Of a stretch of DNA of 64,000 bases, positions 53,160 to 63,430 are shown in pieces. Under the pieces are notes generated by a model. It worked only from the letters and a program-made list of their open reading frames with translations. It was not told the origin of the DNA and searched no databases. The stretch is taken from assembly GCA_001599815.1 (NCBI GenBank), contig BCIA01000004.1, positions 1,118,862 through 1,182,861 on the forward strand, in the 5' to 3' direction. The DNA is from Furcasterigmium furcatum. Its lineage: Eukaryota > Ascomycota > Sordariomycetes > Glomerellales > Plectosphaerellaceae. Each line of letters begins with the position of its first letter. Positions within the stretch are counted from its first letter, which is position 1. The translations under genes and the position numbers were made by a program.

Positions 53160-53597
53160 AGTTTCGGGTATCGTGAGAGAACAGTCAAGGTTGAGTATGA
53201 CAGTGAAGCCCGGGGTCTCACTACCTGACGACTAAACGCGCACAACTAAATATGAATCTACGCCGGCACACGCAAAGAGTTGACCGACTTCTTCTCATAC
53301 CACTTGGCTCTCCACTACGACGACGGGTAGCATGCGATGGCGTTGATGATGTCGCTAGTCTCGAGTAAGTGGACGCATGACTTGGCTTCCTCGTGTCGGA
53401 TCGCAAGCTTTCCCCACAAACATCTTCGGGTCGCTTAGCAGCGTCCGTCCAGGGGGGCCCGCATCACCCCCGAAGGATCCAACAGCGGCAGTTCGGTATC
53501 TTTCAAGGCCGGATATACGTAGCCAATGCTACCGCCGCTGGACTCTACGCACTCCAGGTCATTCTTTTCTCTGGTAGATGGATTTTGGTCAGGCGCA
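53160..53597. promoter_or_regulatory. Bidirectional promoter between the alcohol dehydrogenase and SDR genes
   Basis: 438 bases between divergent starts of two oxidoreductases, suggesting joint expression. No specific site could be fixed by eye. Confidence 0.45.
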
Positions 53598-54778
53598 ATG
53601 TCTCGAACAATGTATGTCAACTTCTGACAAGCTCGGGCGACATCTTCGGCCTGGAGCCCGTAGCATTCAGAACAAGAGTAAACTAACAACACGTCCAGAA
53701 ACTACGTGCTCGTGACCGGAGCAACAGGGTTCATCGGAGCCCATGTCGTCGACCAGCTCCTCAGCCGTGGCCTCAAGGTCCGAGGCGCCACCCGCTCGAT
53801 GGCCAAAGGCAACCTCATGATCCAAGCCCGTCCAGAATACGCCGACCGTCTTGACTTCGTCGAAGTTGACGACTTTGAGAAGCCCGGGCGTCTCCACGAC
53901 GCTGTCAAAGATGTCGATGCCGTCATTCACGTCGCCAGTGTAGGTCTTGTCTTGCCCCTCCGTCCCCTCACAATGCTCGAGGCCATGGCACTGATCGCTC
54001 CTATTCCTTATAGCCTCTCTGCTACCAGACCGAGAACAATGAGAAGGAGCTTATCATTCCTGCCATCAACGGCGTCAAGGGTATTCTCGAAGCTGCGGCG
54101 GCCGATGGCAATGTCACCCGGGTGGTGCTCACGTCTTCCTTCGCATCCGTCCTGAACGCCCAACGGAAGCTGCCGTCATACTTCACCTATACCAGCGGCG
54201 ATTGGAACCCGATGACGTACGAAGAGGCAGCCGACCCTGGCACGCCCGCCCATCTCGCCTATCGTGGCGCCAAGAAGTTTGCTGAGAAAGCAGCGTGGGA
54301 CTTCATTCGGGACCAGACGCCGGGCTTCGACCTCGTTACGCTGTGTCCATCCATGACATTCGGCCCGGTGGCGCATCCTGTCTCGGACCTAGACAAGCTC
54401 AACGAGTCGAGTGCCATGTTGTGGAAGGTGGCTCAAGGCGAACCTTTGGCGATGGCTCGCGTCCCCTCATGGATCGATGTCCGTGATTTAGCCCAGGCTC
54501 ATGTCGAGGCGCTTTTGCGACCAGGGGCCGGGGGCAAGCGCTACATTGCGGGCGGAGACGAGGGGTTCACGTATGACCTGGCGGCGCAGATCATCGAGGA
54601 GAAGTTTGATTGGGCGAGGGGTAAAGTCCAACGTGAGGAGCAGAAGGTGGACGATTCATACGGAATAGACGGCGAGACCATGGCAAAGGAGCTGGGGATA
54701 CAGTATACGCCTTTCCGGAAGACGGTCGTGGACACGATATCGCAGCTGTCCGAGATGAGGAAGACATTGTCAACATGA
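53598..54778 (+). CDS. Extended short-chain dehydrogenase (Gre2/dihydroflavonol-reductase type)
   Basis: Three exons (53598-53611, 53699-53939, 54014-54778) give 339 residues; the start exon is only 14 bases (MSRT plus two bases). The cofactor motif is VLVTGATGFIGAHVVDQLLS, followed by RGATRSMAKG, whose Arg and Ser favour NADPH. Then DVDAVIHVAS, GVKGILEAAA, RVVLTSSFASV (active-site Ser) and HLAYRGAKKFAEKAAW (the YxxxK pair). The C-terminus has SWIDVRDLAQAHVEALL and GKRYIAGGDEGFTYDLA. Enzymes of this branch reduce aldehydes or ketones, including methylglyoxal and 3-methylbutanal. Shares its promoter with the alcohol dehydrogenase. Confidence 0.9.
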
Positions 54779-55210
54779 GGGGTGGCATGCATTGCATGTG
54801 CGTATGGGTGAAACCTCGTCTCTGGAGAGAATCATAGACGGACGACAGATTTGGCTTTTACTAGACATGCAGAATCTACCACTCACTGCGCCGAATCTGA
54901 CATGAGAACACGAGAAATGTATGCATGCCAATCGCTAAGTTTTTCCTCTGTAGCACAGCTTCTCAGTTCATGTCAATGATCGAGCAACCTGGAATCCCAC
55001 AGCCACAACGCAGCACCCCGGGGGGCACAGCTTTCCCTAACTAAGTGCAAGCGTAGAGCGGTGGTACGGTTGAGACTCAGTTCTCCTACAGGTATTCCCG
55101 AGAGTACATGGTAAAGGAGTTGCAGCACGGCAAAGAATTGATAATGTTCTGCTGTAGGATGGTATTTTCGTGGAGGCTAGGTTCTCATATTCAAATTCTG
55201 CTCCAGTTCG
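54779..55210. other. Intergenic between convergent genes
   Basis: 3' regions of the SDR and dioxygenase genes. No gene seen. Confidence 0.45.
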
Positions 55211-56362
55211 CTAGTAACCCTTGGCAGTCTTTACATGCGCAATCTTCTCCCATACCTCGGGATGGAGTACAGAACTGAAGTTGTTGCTGAACTTGCTGTC
55301 AAGGTAGTGGAATCCCTCATCCGGCTCATACGTGGCAGCAATCTTGACGCCTCCATACTCCTCCAAAGCAGCTACATGCGATCTCAGTGACTCGGGGAAG
55401 CTGACAAGAGCTCCGTTCTTGAACCACGCTGCGTAGTAGTTGATGGTGAGGAAAATGCGGACGTTGTCGGTCGGGTTGCCCATCCCCGCGTGCCTGCATG
55501 ACATAAGTTAGTCGATGCTCTCCAGCAGCTCAAGCCTCGGCGTACTTACCAGAGTCGCAGGTCGCGGATCAAGATGGAACCCTTCTTGACCCGGGGGTAC
55601 AGCGGAGGGCGGATCTTCCTCCTCTCCTCGACAACCGCCTCCTGGATGAAAGGCTCCCCCAGCTGTGGTCGGATCTCGACGCCCGTGTTCTGGGTGCCGA
55701 GCCACAGCTCCGTCATGCCGTTTTCCGGGCCGCAGTCGCATAGGCACACGTTCTGAGTGATGGCAAAGGGGTGTGAAGGGTGCTCGAACCGCATGTCGGA
55801 GTGCACACGTTGGCGGTCATCGGTGTTGAGTAGAGTATTTGATCGGATGAAGTGTATCTCGGGTTGAGGACCGAGAACGCAGGAAATGATGCGGGCGGCC
55901 TGCTTGTTGGCGAAGATCTGGGGATCGAGCCATTCTTAACGACTTAGTTAGCCAATTCAGTGATGTATAGGCCTTGGTGAGCGACGTACCCTTCTCCAGC
56001 GGCGGGACCTGGGACAGGTTGCCCCCGGCCTTGGCTCCGTTCTCTGCAACTTTGTTGTTCAAGGGACTGCGAACTCGTCACGGTCAGGTAAGCTGTGCAA
56101 GATCGTGTCTCAGGACGGGACGGAGCAAAACTCACGCATAGTGCGACAAGCCTACGCCGGCCAGGAGCTTCTCCGTGTCCTGGAGCATCCTCTGATTCAG
56201 GCGATCGATCTTGTCAAGGTCTACGGCATTCTCCACCACGACGAAGCCGTCTTTGAAGAATGCCTCGACGGCATCGTAGAGGTGATGATCCGACAGGCTT
56301 CCTGAATCTCGCTCCTCATCTGAGAGGCGAATCACGATGGGAGCGTCAATCGCGGAGGGCAT
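55211..56362 (-). CDS. Phytanoyl-CoA hydroxylase-like Fe(II)/2-oxoglutarate dioxygenase
   Basis: Four exons (56362-56136, 56066-55990, 55934-55550, 55493-55211) give 323 residues. The opening DAVEAFFKDGFVVVENAVDL and KIDRLNQRMLQDTEKLL are typical of the PhyH family. The iron site is VHSDMRFEHPSHPF (H-x-D) with the distal His in LRLWHAGMGNPTDNVRIFLT, split by the last intron; the Arg in DNVRIFL suits the 2-oxoglutarate carboxylate. GPENGMTELWLGTQNTG lies between, as expected. The enzyme would hydroxylate a small organic substrate in the cytosol (no peroxisomal targeting end; the C-terminus is AKGY). It is divergent from the transporter gene, with repeat copy C in the shared upstream region. 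Confidence 0.9.
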
Positions 56363-57338
56363 GTTTGCGAGAAGGTCAAGGTGCTCTTTTGGAGTTGGAG
56401 TAGTAGTTGTTGGCTATCAAAACCAGCAAGTCCAAATAAATCATGCAGAGAAGATCTAAATAAGAGAAGCGAACGTGAGGAACATCGGCCTAAGATCACC
56501 GAAGTACCGGCATCGGATGTCATCGGATACCGTAGGTGTAGGGTGACACGAGATGGAGGACATTCCCGTCGTCATGTCCGGGGAGCCTTCCCCCAAAACC
56601 CCACACCACCCCGCACTGCCGTCCGCATGACTGATGTGGGGACTACTGTAGATAACCTGGAAGGTACTTAAACACGAAGAGGCTAGAGAAAGGGTAGCCG
56701 CCCTTGGGACGGGCATGTCGAACAGTAGACTTCAGATCGAGCCTCAGAATATTAAGATGTCCTCTCTCCTAACTTCACTACATGGAGATGGCCTCTTGAT
56801 CAATGAGAGATAATCCAAGGGCAACGCATCTGGACGGCAACATAGCTGGACCGGCCATGTATTCTGTGACCCTCATGCACAAGTACCTCCCCCGCATGCA
56901 TGCACCCCGACTCGGCTGTATGCGACCCAACCGACCTCCTCTCGGATGTTAGTGCCCCATGGATCGGATAGCAACGACGGGCTGCCAATGAGCAGTGTCC
57001 GCTTGCGTTGGGGCCTGGATTATCATCCCGGGTGCTTGGAACCACGCCCTAGTCCAGCACTGGCACACTGCCCTGCTCCACCGCTCGGATGTCATATCGT
57101 GCTCTCGCGTCTCCCCGGATATTCTGCCAAGTGCGCAGATGTGCCCCATGGGGAAGCGGGACACAGCAGTCTCGCTCGATCTTGACGGACACAAAAGGCC
57201 AAAGGCCCCAATGCCCAAGACTTGACCAAACACACTACCTACTACTGACTTCGCAGTCATCGTCTCGCAAAGACTCTCCCGGCCTTGACCCTCGCCCTTT
57301 TCAGTTGGCTTCTCCCTCGCAGCTCCAACTCCTCCGTC
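56363..57338. promoter_or_regulatory. Shared upstream region of the dioxygenase and transporter genes
   Basis: 976 bases between divergent starts. Repeat copy C occupies about 56676-56886. A C/T-rich leader precedes the transporter start. Confidence 0.45.
56676..56886 (+). repeat. Unclassified dispersed repeat, copy C
   Basis: Shares CTTCAGATCGAGCCTCAGAA, GATGTCCTCTCTC, GGAGATGGCCTCTTGATC, AAGGGCAACG, GGACCGGCCATG and TATTCTGTGACCCTC with copies A or B. It lies within a divergent promoter. Confidence 0.7.
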
Positions 57339-59280
57339 ATGTCGAACACGACGCCCCCCGGGACCGACGACGCGAAGGACGCAACCCCTCAGAAATGTCG
57401 AATCGCCCATTTCGAAGGCGAGGATGGCACCGTCAATGTCCTTGACAACTCCAACACCGAGTCGGCGGGTGCCGACTGGACTTTTTGGCAGACCATTCGA
57501 AACTACTGGCGTGCCATGGCTATCTGCTTCGCCTGTGGCATCTGTGCCATGGGTGACGGATACCAGTACAAGATGCCTGGCAATATTGTGGCCCTCGAGG
57601 GCTTCATCCGCCAGATGGGGTCCTTCGACGAAGAAAAGGACAAATGGGTCCTTAACTCGCAGCAAGTCGCGGCTTGGGGAGGTAAGAGAGAGCGTGGGTG
57701 ACTACAAAAGCCTAGCCATGCTAACATTAATATCCAGGCGCTTATGCTGGTGCCCTCGTTGTCATTCTCCTCGTCGGCAGTTGGCCCGTTGACAAGTTCG
57801 GCCGCAAGCCTGCCCTCTGGAGCGTGCAGGTCTTCATGATGATCGCCGCCATCATCGAGATCTTCGCTACGAACTGGAAGCACTGGATCGCCGCCAAGAT
57901 CCTCAACGTAAGGAAGCGCAGTACCGGACTAAAGTACGCATGCTAAAGTTATTGGTATAGGGATTCTCGGTTGGCATCAACCACATGACCGCTACCACCT
58001 ATATCTCAGAGATCGCCCCTACCCGCGCTCGTGGTGCAGCCCTGGGATTGTACCAGCTCTTCGTTAGTAACCCTACATCATTCAAAGAAGCCCCTTGTCT
58101 TTGATCTCTGCTGACATCCTGCAAACTCTCAGTGGGCTCTCGGTGCCTTTACCGCTGCCATCGCCTTGCAAATTGTTTCCATGCTGCCCATCTCCCAATG
58201 GCGCCACGCCGTCTACTCCCAGTGGACCTTTGCCGGTCTTGCCACCATTTGTCTTCTCCTCATCCCGGAGACCCCTCGCTGGTATGCCTCAAAGGGGAAG
58301 CACGAGCAGGCAAAGAAGGTGATGCAGAAGATATACCGAGGCGTCCCCGGACATGACCTCGACCATGAGTACGCCATCGTTTTGAAAGAAATCGACGATG
58401 GAAAGCTCCTTGCCAAGAGCCAGCAAGGCGTGTCAGTCCTGGACTGCTTCCGCGGCAGCAACCTTGTAAGCCCTTCCGTTGCGAACTTGACACCCATGCA
58501 ACATGATGGCTCACATCTGTTTTTGTCTGCAGCGTCGGACCATTGTTTCTCTGGTGCCATTCAACAACCAGCTCTGGGATGGAGCGCCAGTCCTCTTCGT
58601 TTACACCTCATACTTCTTCCAGCAGGCCGGTGTTGCGAAGCCCTTCATCGCCACTGTCGCCGTCAATACCGTTCTCATCGTCTTCGTTGCTATCAGCTTT
58701 TACACGACCGACCGCATCGGCCGACGCCCTCTGCTTGTATACGTCGGCGCATTCATGGTCCCTCTCCTGTTCATCATCGGTGGTATCCTCAAGATGCCGC
58801 TCACTACCGGCAACAGCACAGCCATGATTGCCATATCGTAAGGCACACCTCCATCCCGCTCAGACTCTTTGCTAATCTCGTCTTCGAAGATGTGTCTGGG
58901 TTGCCGCCTACTCCTCTTCAGCTGGACCCCTGGGATTCACATTCCTCGCTGACTGCTCCACCGCCGTTCTCCGAGCCAAGACCGCCAACATGGGTGCGCT
59001 CGCCTTTGCCCTGATGTCTCTGGTTACGACATACTGCACGCCTCTCATGCTGGCGGCCCCGAACTTTGGCGCCTCCAACACCATGTTCTTCTACGGAGCC
59101 ACCTCGGCTGTCTTCGTCGTCATCATGTGGTTCGTCATCCCGGAGACCAAGAACCGGTCCTACGTCGAGCTCGACGAGATGTTTGAGCTCAAGGTGCCGA
59201 CGAGGAAGTTCAGGACATTCGAGACGTCGGTAGATAGGGCCAGGAGGGCTGCTGAAGGAGCTGTGAGCGAGAAGGTTTAG
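57339..59280 (+). CDS. MFS sugar transporter
   Basis: Six exons (57339-57681, 57738-57907, 57961-58062, 58133-58465, 58533-58837, 58890-59280) give 547 residues with about twelve membrane helices. Sugar-porter marks: SWPVDKFGRKPALWS in loop 2-3, SEIAPTRARGAALGLYQL, the loop-6 PETPRWYASKGKHEQAKKVM, TTDRIGRRPLLVYVG, and the end motif PETKNRSYVELDEMFE. The DGYQYKMPGNIVALEGFI stretch resembles the fungal alpha-glucoside/hexose:H+ symporter group. It should import the substrate of the neighbouring pathway across the plasma membrane. Exact sugar or sugar acid not readable. Acceptor GAAG of the last intron is slightly unusual. Confidence 0.9.
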
Positions 59281-59720
59281 TCTGCATGCTACTCGGACGA
59301 TAAGCGGAATGGAGCACGAGACCGGCGGCGGCTGTGGATTGAGTGTACGTTAGTTTAGTCCGGGACTGAAATTCCAGGAGCAATCCCAGCAACAGCCAAT
59401 GTCACCAGACAACGGAGCGCATCCTCGACCCCGGGGTTCCAATCACTTTCAAAAGCATCATGCACGGGACGTCTGTATCGGCCGGGGAAAGTACTTCCTT
59501 AATGGTATTCAAGGGGAAGTAAGGACATCTAGCTTTATCAATCCCCATATGCCTCTTTAAGGAAAGTAATTGGGTCGACAGGCAAGGAAGGTAGCGACTG
59601 GTATGGCCTTGAGATGCGGCAGAATCTGAAAACCCCTAAGCAGATGTTTCATCGGTTGCCCCAGGTCCAAGGCGCAAAGATTGGGCAGCAACCTAGGATG
59701 TGTGCTGGCTCGCAACAGGT
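59281..59720. other. Intergenic between convergent genes
   Basis: 3' regions of the transporter and the small secreted protein gene. No gene seen. Confidence 0.45.
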
Positions 59721-60281
59721 TTAGTTCCTCCCCGTGATATCCCTAGCACTCCACCTGGTGAGGCACTCGAACTTGCGGCGCCCAGCGTTGTGAGACTCCC
59801 CGAGGCAGTCGTAGTTGTTGTGAGGGTACGGGTGGCAATCACCGTACTTCCTGCCGTCGCGACCGTACATCTGGTAGTCTCTATCTTTGTAGATGGCTGC
59901 TCGCAGTCTCTTCAGCGACTGATTCTTCCGCCTCGTCGATTCTGGTCAGGAGGGGGCGGGAGACTTACTGAAGTGGTAAATGGGGTCGTTGCTGAAGTGC
60001 ATCTCGAGCTCCGTGATGTCGCTCGGACTCCCTCCCGGGCCGCAGCCACCTTCGCAGCGGACGCCGATGCTTTCGGGCCTGGTGCCGCTGAGGTCACCCT
60101 TGTTGCGGAACTGCTTTGCGTTGTTGACCTCGTCGCAGCTCGGGTCCGAATCGAAGATCTGCCATCCCTCCCCCACGTTCCCTGTGACGGCGTCCGTAAA
60201 TTGGGCCCAATAGATATGGAAGTTGGCCTGAGCCACCGGCGTGAGGGCGATGAGGGGGGTGATAACGTGCGAGACCTTCAT
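59721..60281 (-). CDS. Small secreted Cys-rich protein
   Basis: Two exons (60281-59969 and 59884-59721) give 158 residues. Signal peptide MKVSHVITPLIALTPVAQAN. The mature part reads FHIYWAQFTDAVTGNVGEGW, FDSDPSCDE, GVRCEGGCGPGGSPSDITEL, MHFSNDPIYHF, and then in exon 2 DYQMYGRDGRKYGDCHPYPH, YDCLGES and KFECLTRW. Six cysteines, many aromatic residues and the small size fit a disulfide-stabilised secreted protein, possibly an effector. The exon 2 acceptor (CAAAG) is the only one that keeps the frame open. The frame also extends upstream of 60281, but the signal peptide fixes the start. Confidence 0.75.
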
Positions 60282-61454
60282 TGTGTGTGTTGAGTAGGTA
60301 GTAGGTGAAGATATGTGCAGAACGAAGTGATGAGTGTAGACTGGGCTGATGAGTTGTTTGAATCTTGGGAAGAAATGGGTCAAGTTCCGAGTTGATGTGC
60401 GACTTATGTTGTGATCAAAAGAGTTTTGGAACCAGAAGTCAACCCATGTTGTACTCTTATAGTAGTTTGCGGTGGGCATAAGGGACAGTGAACAGAAACT
60501 ACGCTGCGGCCTGATGGCTGTACCACAGCAGGTCGATCTTCTGGTGTTTCTGTCGCGGCAGCAACTACGACAACGCTAACTCCCTATGTATAGAAACGCA
60601 CTCTGGGCGGACGTCATGAGGATTAGGATGCCTCGGCGGGGGCTAAATGCATAGGGATCTGCAGATGAGATCGCAGCAGTCCGCGGAACATTGTCAGCCT
60701 GCGGGCCACTCCGCCCAGCTGAGCAGTTCGTCAGTGCGCGTAATGAGGATATAGCGGCGACTGTATAATACATGTTACAACGACACCTTATGCGAGGATG
60801 TTGGCATGTACACCGCGCGGTGTTGAAGTGCGTCAGACGGTCAGCTTTGGCGCGTACTGGATGGAATCAAAGAAGCATCGAGCAGTGGTTGGCTCCCGCG
60901 GCTTGGGGGCCGTTGGACTTACTGCCGGTTCCTGGCCGGCACTTCAGGGGCTCCGGATAGGGCTGACCAGTGACGGCAATCATACCTCGATCTCGATCTC
61001 AATACGATGAAGGTCAGTCAACACCGGAGGTTGATATTTCGTCAGCCTCATAAGATCTTCGACCACAAAAATATTTCAAGCCACTCCACTCCTGAATGAG
61101 ACCGCGCATCCTGCGTCTATTTTGATGGTCGTGGCCTTTGTTGTACGCCTGTTTGTCTCGATCCCCGAGACTATTCAATCGTGCCGCCCACGGATCATAG
61201 AACCATCATGGATTTGCCACACCAGAGCACGCTGCCGAGAGTGAACTCCCCCTATCCGCCCATGCAAAATGATTCCTCGGCTTGAGTATCAGAGTTAGAT
61301 ATAATTATCAATTATCTCGTGAACATTAAAACGGTATGAGGACTGTATGCGACTCTCCTGAGCGCCAGAAACTCCTGTGACGTGATCTTCAAATTTGGGA
61401 CGATGGTGAACCAAGCAAGGAACACGCTCTCAGCCAGCCGACCGCACCTTGTCC
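60282..61454. other. Intergenic, no supported gene
   Basis: Promoter of the small secreted protein on the left and the 3' region of the second Zn2Cys6 gene on the right. Only short open frames without motifs. Confidence 0.4.
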
Positions 61455-63187
61455 CTAAAAGTGCACCTCGTAGTCCCTCACCTCGCCATGCTCTTCGCCC
61501 GCCCGCGGCTCTAAGAGTAGCCGGAGACTGGTCTTCCTCTCTCCAAGGCTGGTCATGCCCAGGACATCGCGCACCCGCCTCGTCTCGGGCACGCGCGGCA
61601 CCCCGACCCAGGACACCGTTGAGGGCGCCACGACGAAGTCCTTCCTCGACCAGGCGCGCCACGGCACAAAGTCGTCACCAGTACTACCCAGCGGCGCGGG
61701 TCTCCACGCGGGCATGCCGCTGAAGTCGATCCCCTCCTCCTCGACCTCGACCACCTTGCCCGCTGCCGCGCCCGCCGCGTCGCTCCTCCACAGGGCCTCG
61801 ACCCGGCCGAGCCTTACTAGGAGCTCGACGGCCGCCCTCCGTACCGAGGGGTGCCTGCACCGGTGCGCGTGGTAGAACAGGAACGCCACCATGCCCGGCT
61901 CGAAACTGACCGACGCCGCCGCGGTGTCGGCCATCCTCGCCTCGAGCGCGAGCGCGAGCCGCACGGCGTACTCGAACTCGCCCAGGCGGTCGTCCCAAGC
62001 CGTCTCGGCGCGCGCGCCCCCCTGCTGCTGCCGCGCTGCGCCCACCATGGTGCGGAGATGGCAGTGGAACAGCCGCACCGACAGCAGCGCCTTCTCCTCC
62101 TCCGGGCTGGGCCTCGCGTGGCGCCTCGCGCGCTCGAGCCGCGTCATGGCCGCCTCCCAGTCCGCCAGGCGCCGGGTGAGGGCCTCGGACTTTGTCATGA
62201 ACGGGCCGAACTCGAGAGTCTTGGCCAGGGCGCCCTCTTCGAGCAGGAAGAAGCCGTGGAACAGGCCCATCAGCTCAGCCGAGGCGTCCTCGATGCTGCC
62301 CAGCTCGAGCGGCCGCGCCGCCAGCAGTCTGTCCGCGTCGACGAGCGCGACGGCCTCGGCGTAGGGGTACGGACATCCCGAGTCGCTGTACGTCATGGAG
62401 TGGATGGCGACACGGTTGAGCACGTCGTCGAGCCTGCGCGCCAGGGGCGACGGCTCCTGCTGGTGCTCCTCCTCGTGGGATATCCGGCCCTGCAATACGC
62501 GCAGGCCGCCCAGGACGTGCTGCTGCATGTGGGACCAGTAGTTCAGAATGGCCGCCGACCCTGCCAGCGCGAGGCTCAGGGCGACGATCTTGTCAGGCGC
62601 GTCAAGCCCCTTGGCAAGGGCCATGGCCTGGCCGTAATGCGCGGTGGCGGCCGAGAGCGCAGCTTGCGCGTCCTCGCCCTCGAGGCCCTCTCGGACGTCC
62701 CTCTCGCCGCTGTGGTGGAGCGCGCCCATGGCGACCGTTGCGTGCCATATCGCCGGCTCGGAGTGCGCGAGCTGCACGACGTCGCGGTGCCAGAATGTCG
62801 AGGGCAGCAGGGAGGCAGCGCCGGATGCCGCATTCGCGCGACGGTAGAGATCGAAGTACATCATATCGGGTGGCGCGGCGGCGGGCGAGGGAGAGTCCGG
62901 GTGCCGAAGCACGGCGGCGCCGGGGGGCGTCTGGGCCAGCTGCGGCCTCGTCATGGGCCTCATGGCGAGGATCTGGCCCCGCGAGGTGCGGCCCGCGTCA
63001 TCGTCCGGGAGGTAGCCGTCGCAGGTACGCTTGCTGTTCTGGCACCGCTGACAATGGGGCCTGGTCTCGTCGCACTTGACCTTTCGGATGCTGATGGTCG
63101 TCAACAAGTGGGTGACTGAGGGGTGAGGGAGTCAAGGGTGGCTTGCCGACAGGTGATGCAGCCTGACCGAGTTCGGCTACTACTCAT
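61455..63187 (-). CDS. Zn2Cys6 transcription factor with GC-AG intron
   Basis: Two exons (63187-63147 and 63090-61455) give 558 residues. The first is 41 bases, MSSSRTRSGCITC plus two bases of the next codon; the intron begins GCAAGC, a GC-AG type. After splicing the zinc cluster reads GCITCRIRKVKCDETRPHCQ then RCQNSKRTCDG, with the C-x2-C-x6-C-x6-C-x2-C-x6-C spacing. The body contains PAIWHATVAMGALHHSGERD, AATAHYGQAMALAKGL, AILNYWSHMQQHVLGGLRVL and HSMTYSDSGCPYP, in the style of the C-terminal domain of secondary-metabolism and catabolic regulators. Very GC-rich at third positions. The target is unknown; it could control the genes on either side. Confidence 0.88.
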
Positions 63188-63430
63188 GGTCTGTTTGGAG
63201 AGGCCGTAAGTCTTGCTGTTCGTCTCAAGTTTACGTTGTTCAAGTCCAACATGGATCCAACACTTGAGTTGTGGTCACTGGCGGGAGATGGAAGATTCAA
63301 GAATTAATAGGTCCAGGGGAGTGTCAGACCGTGACGACACCGGGGCTTCACCCCGGCCCCTAACCTGGCTCCCTGATCCCTGCTATTACGTCGCCCATCC
63401 GGGGAGATCGGCTGCAGATCACGCCGGCTT

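Noticed and set aside
61851..63119. 422-codon frame antisense to the second Zn2Cys6 gene
   Set aside because: Mirror frame of high GC3 coding sequence without family-like features.
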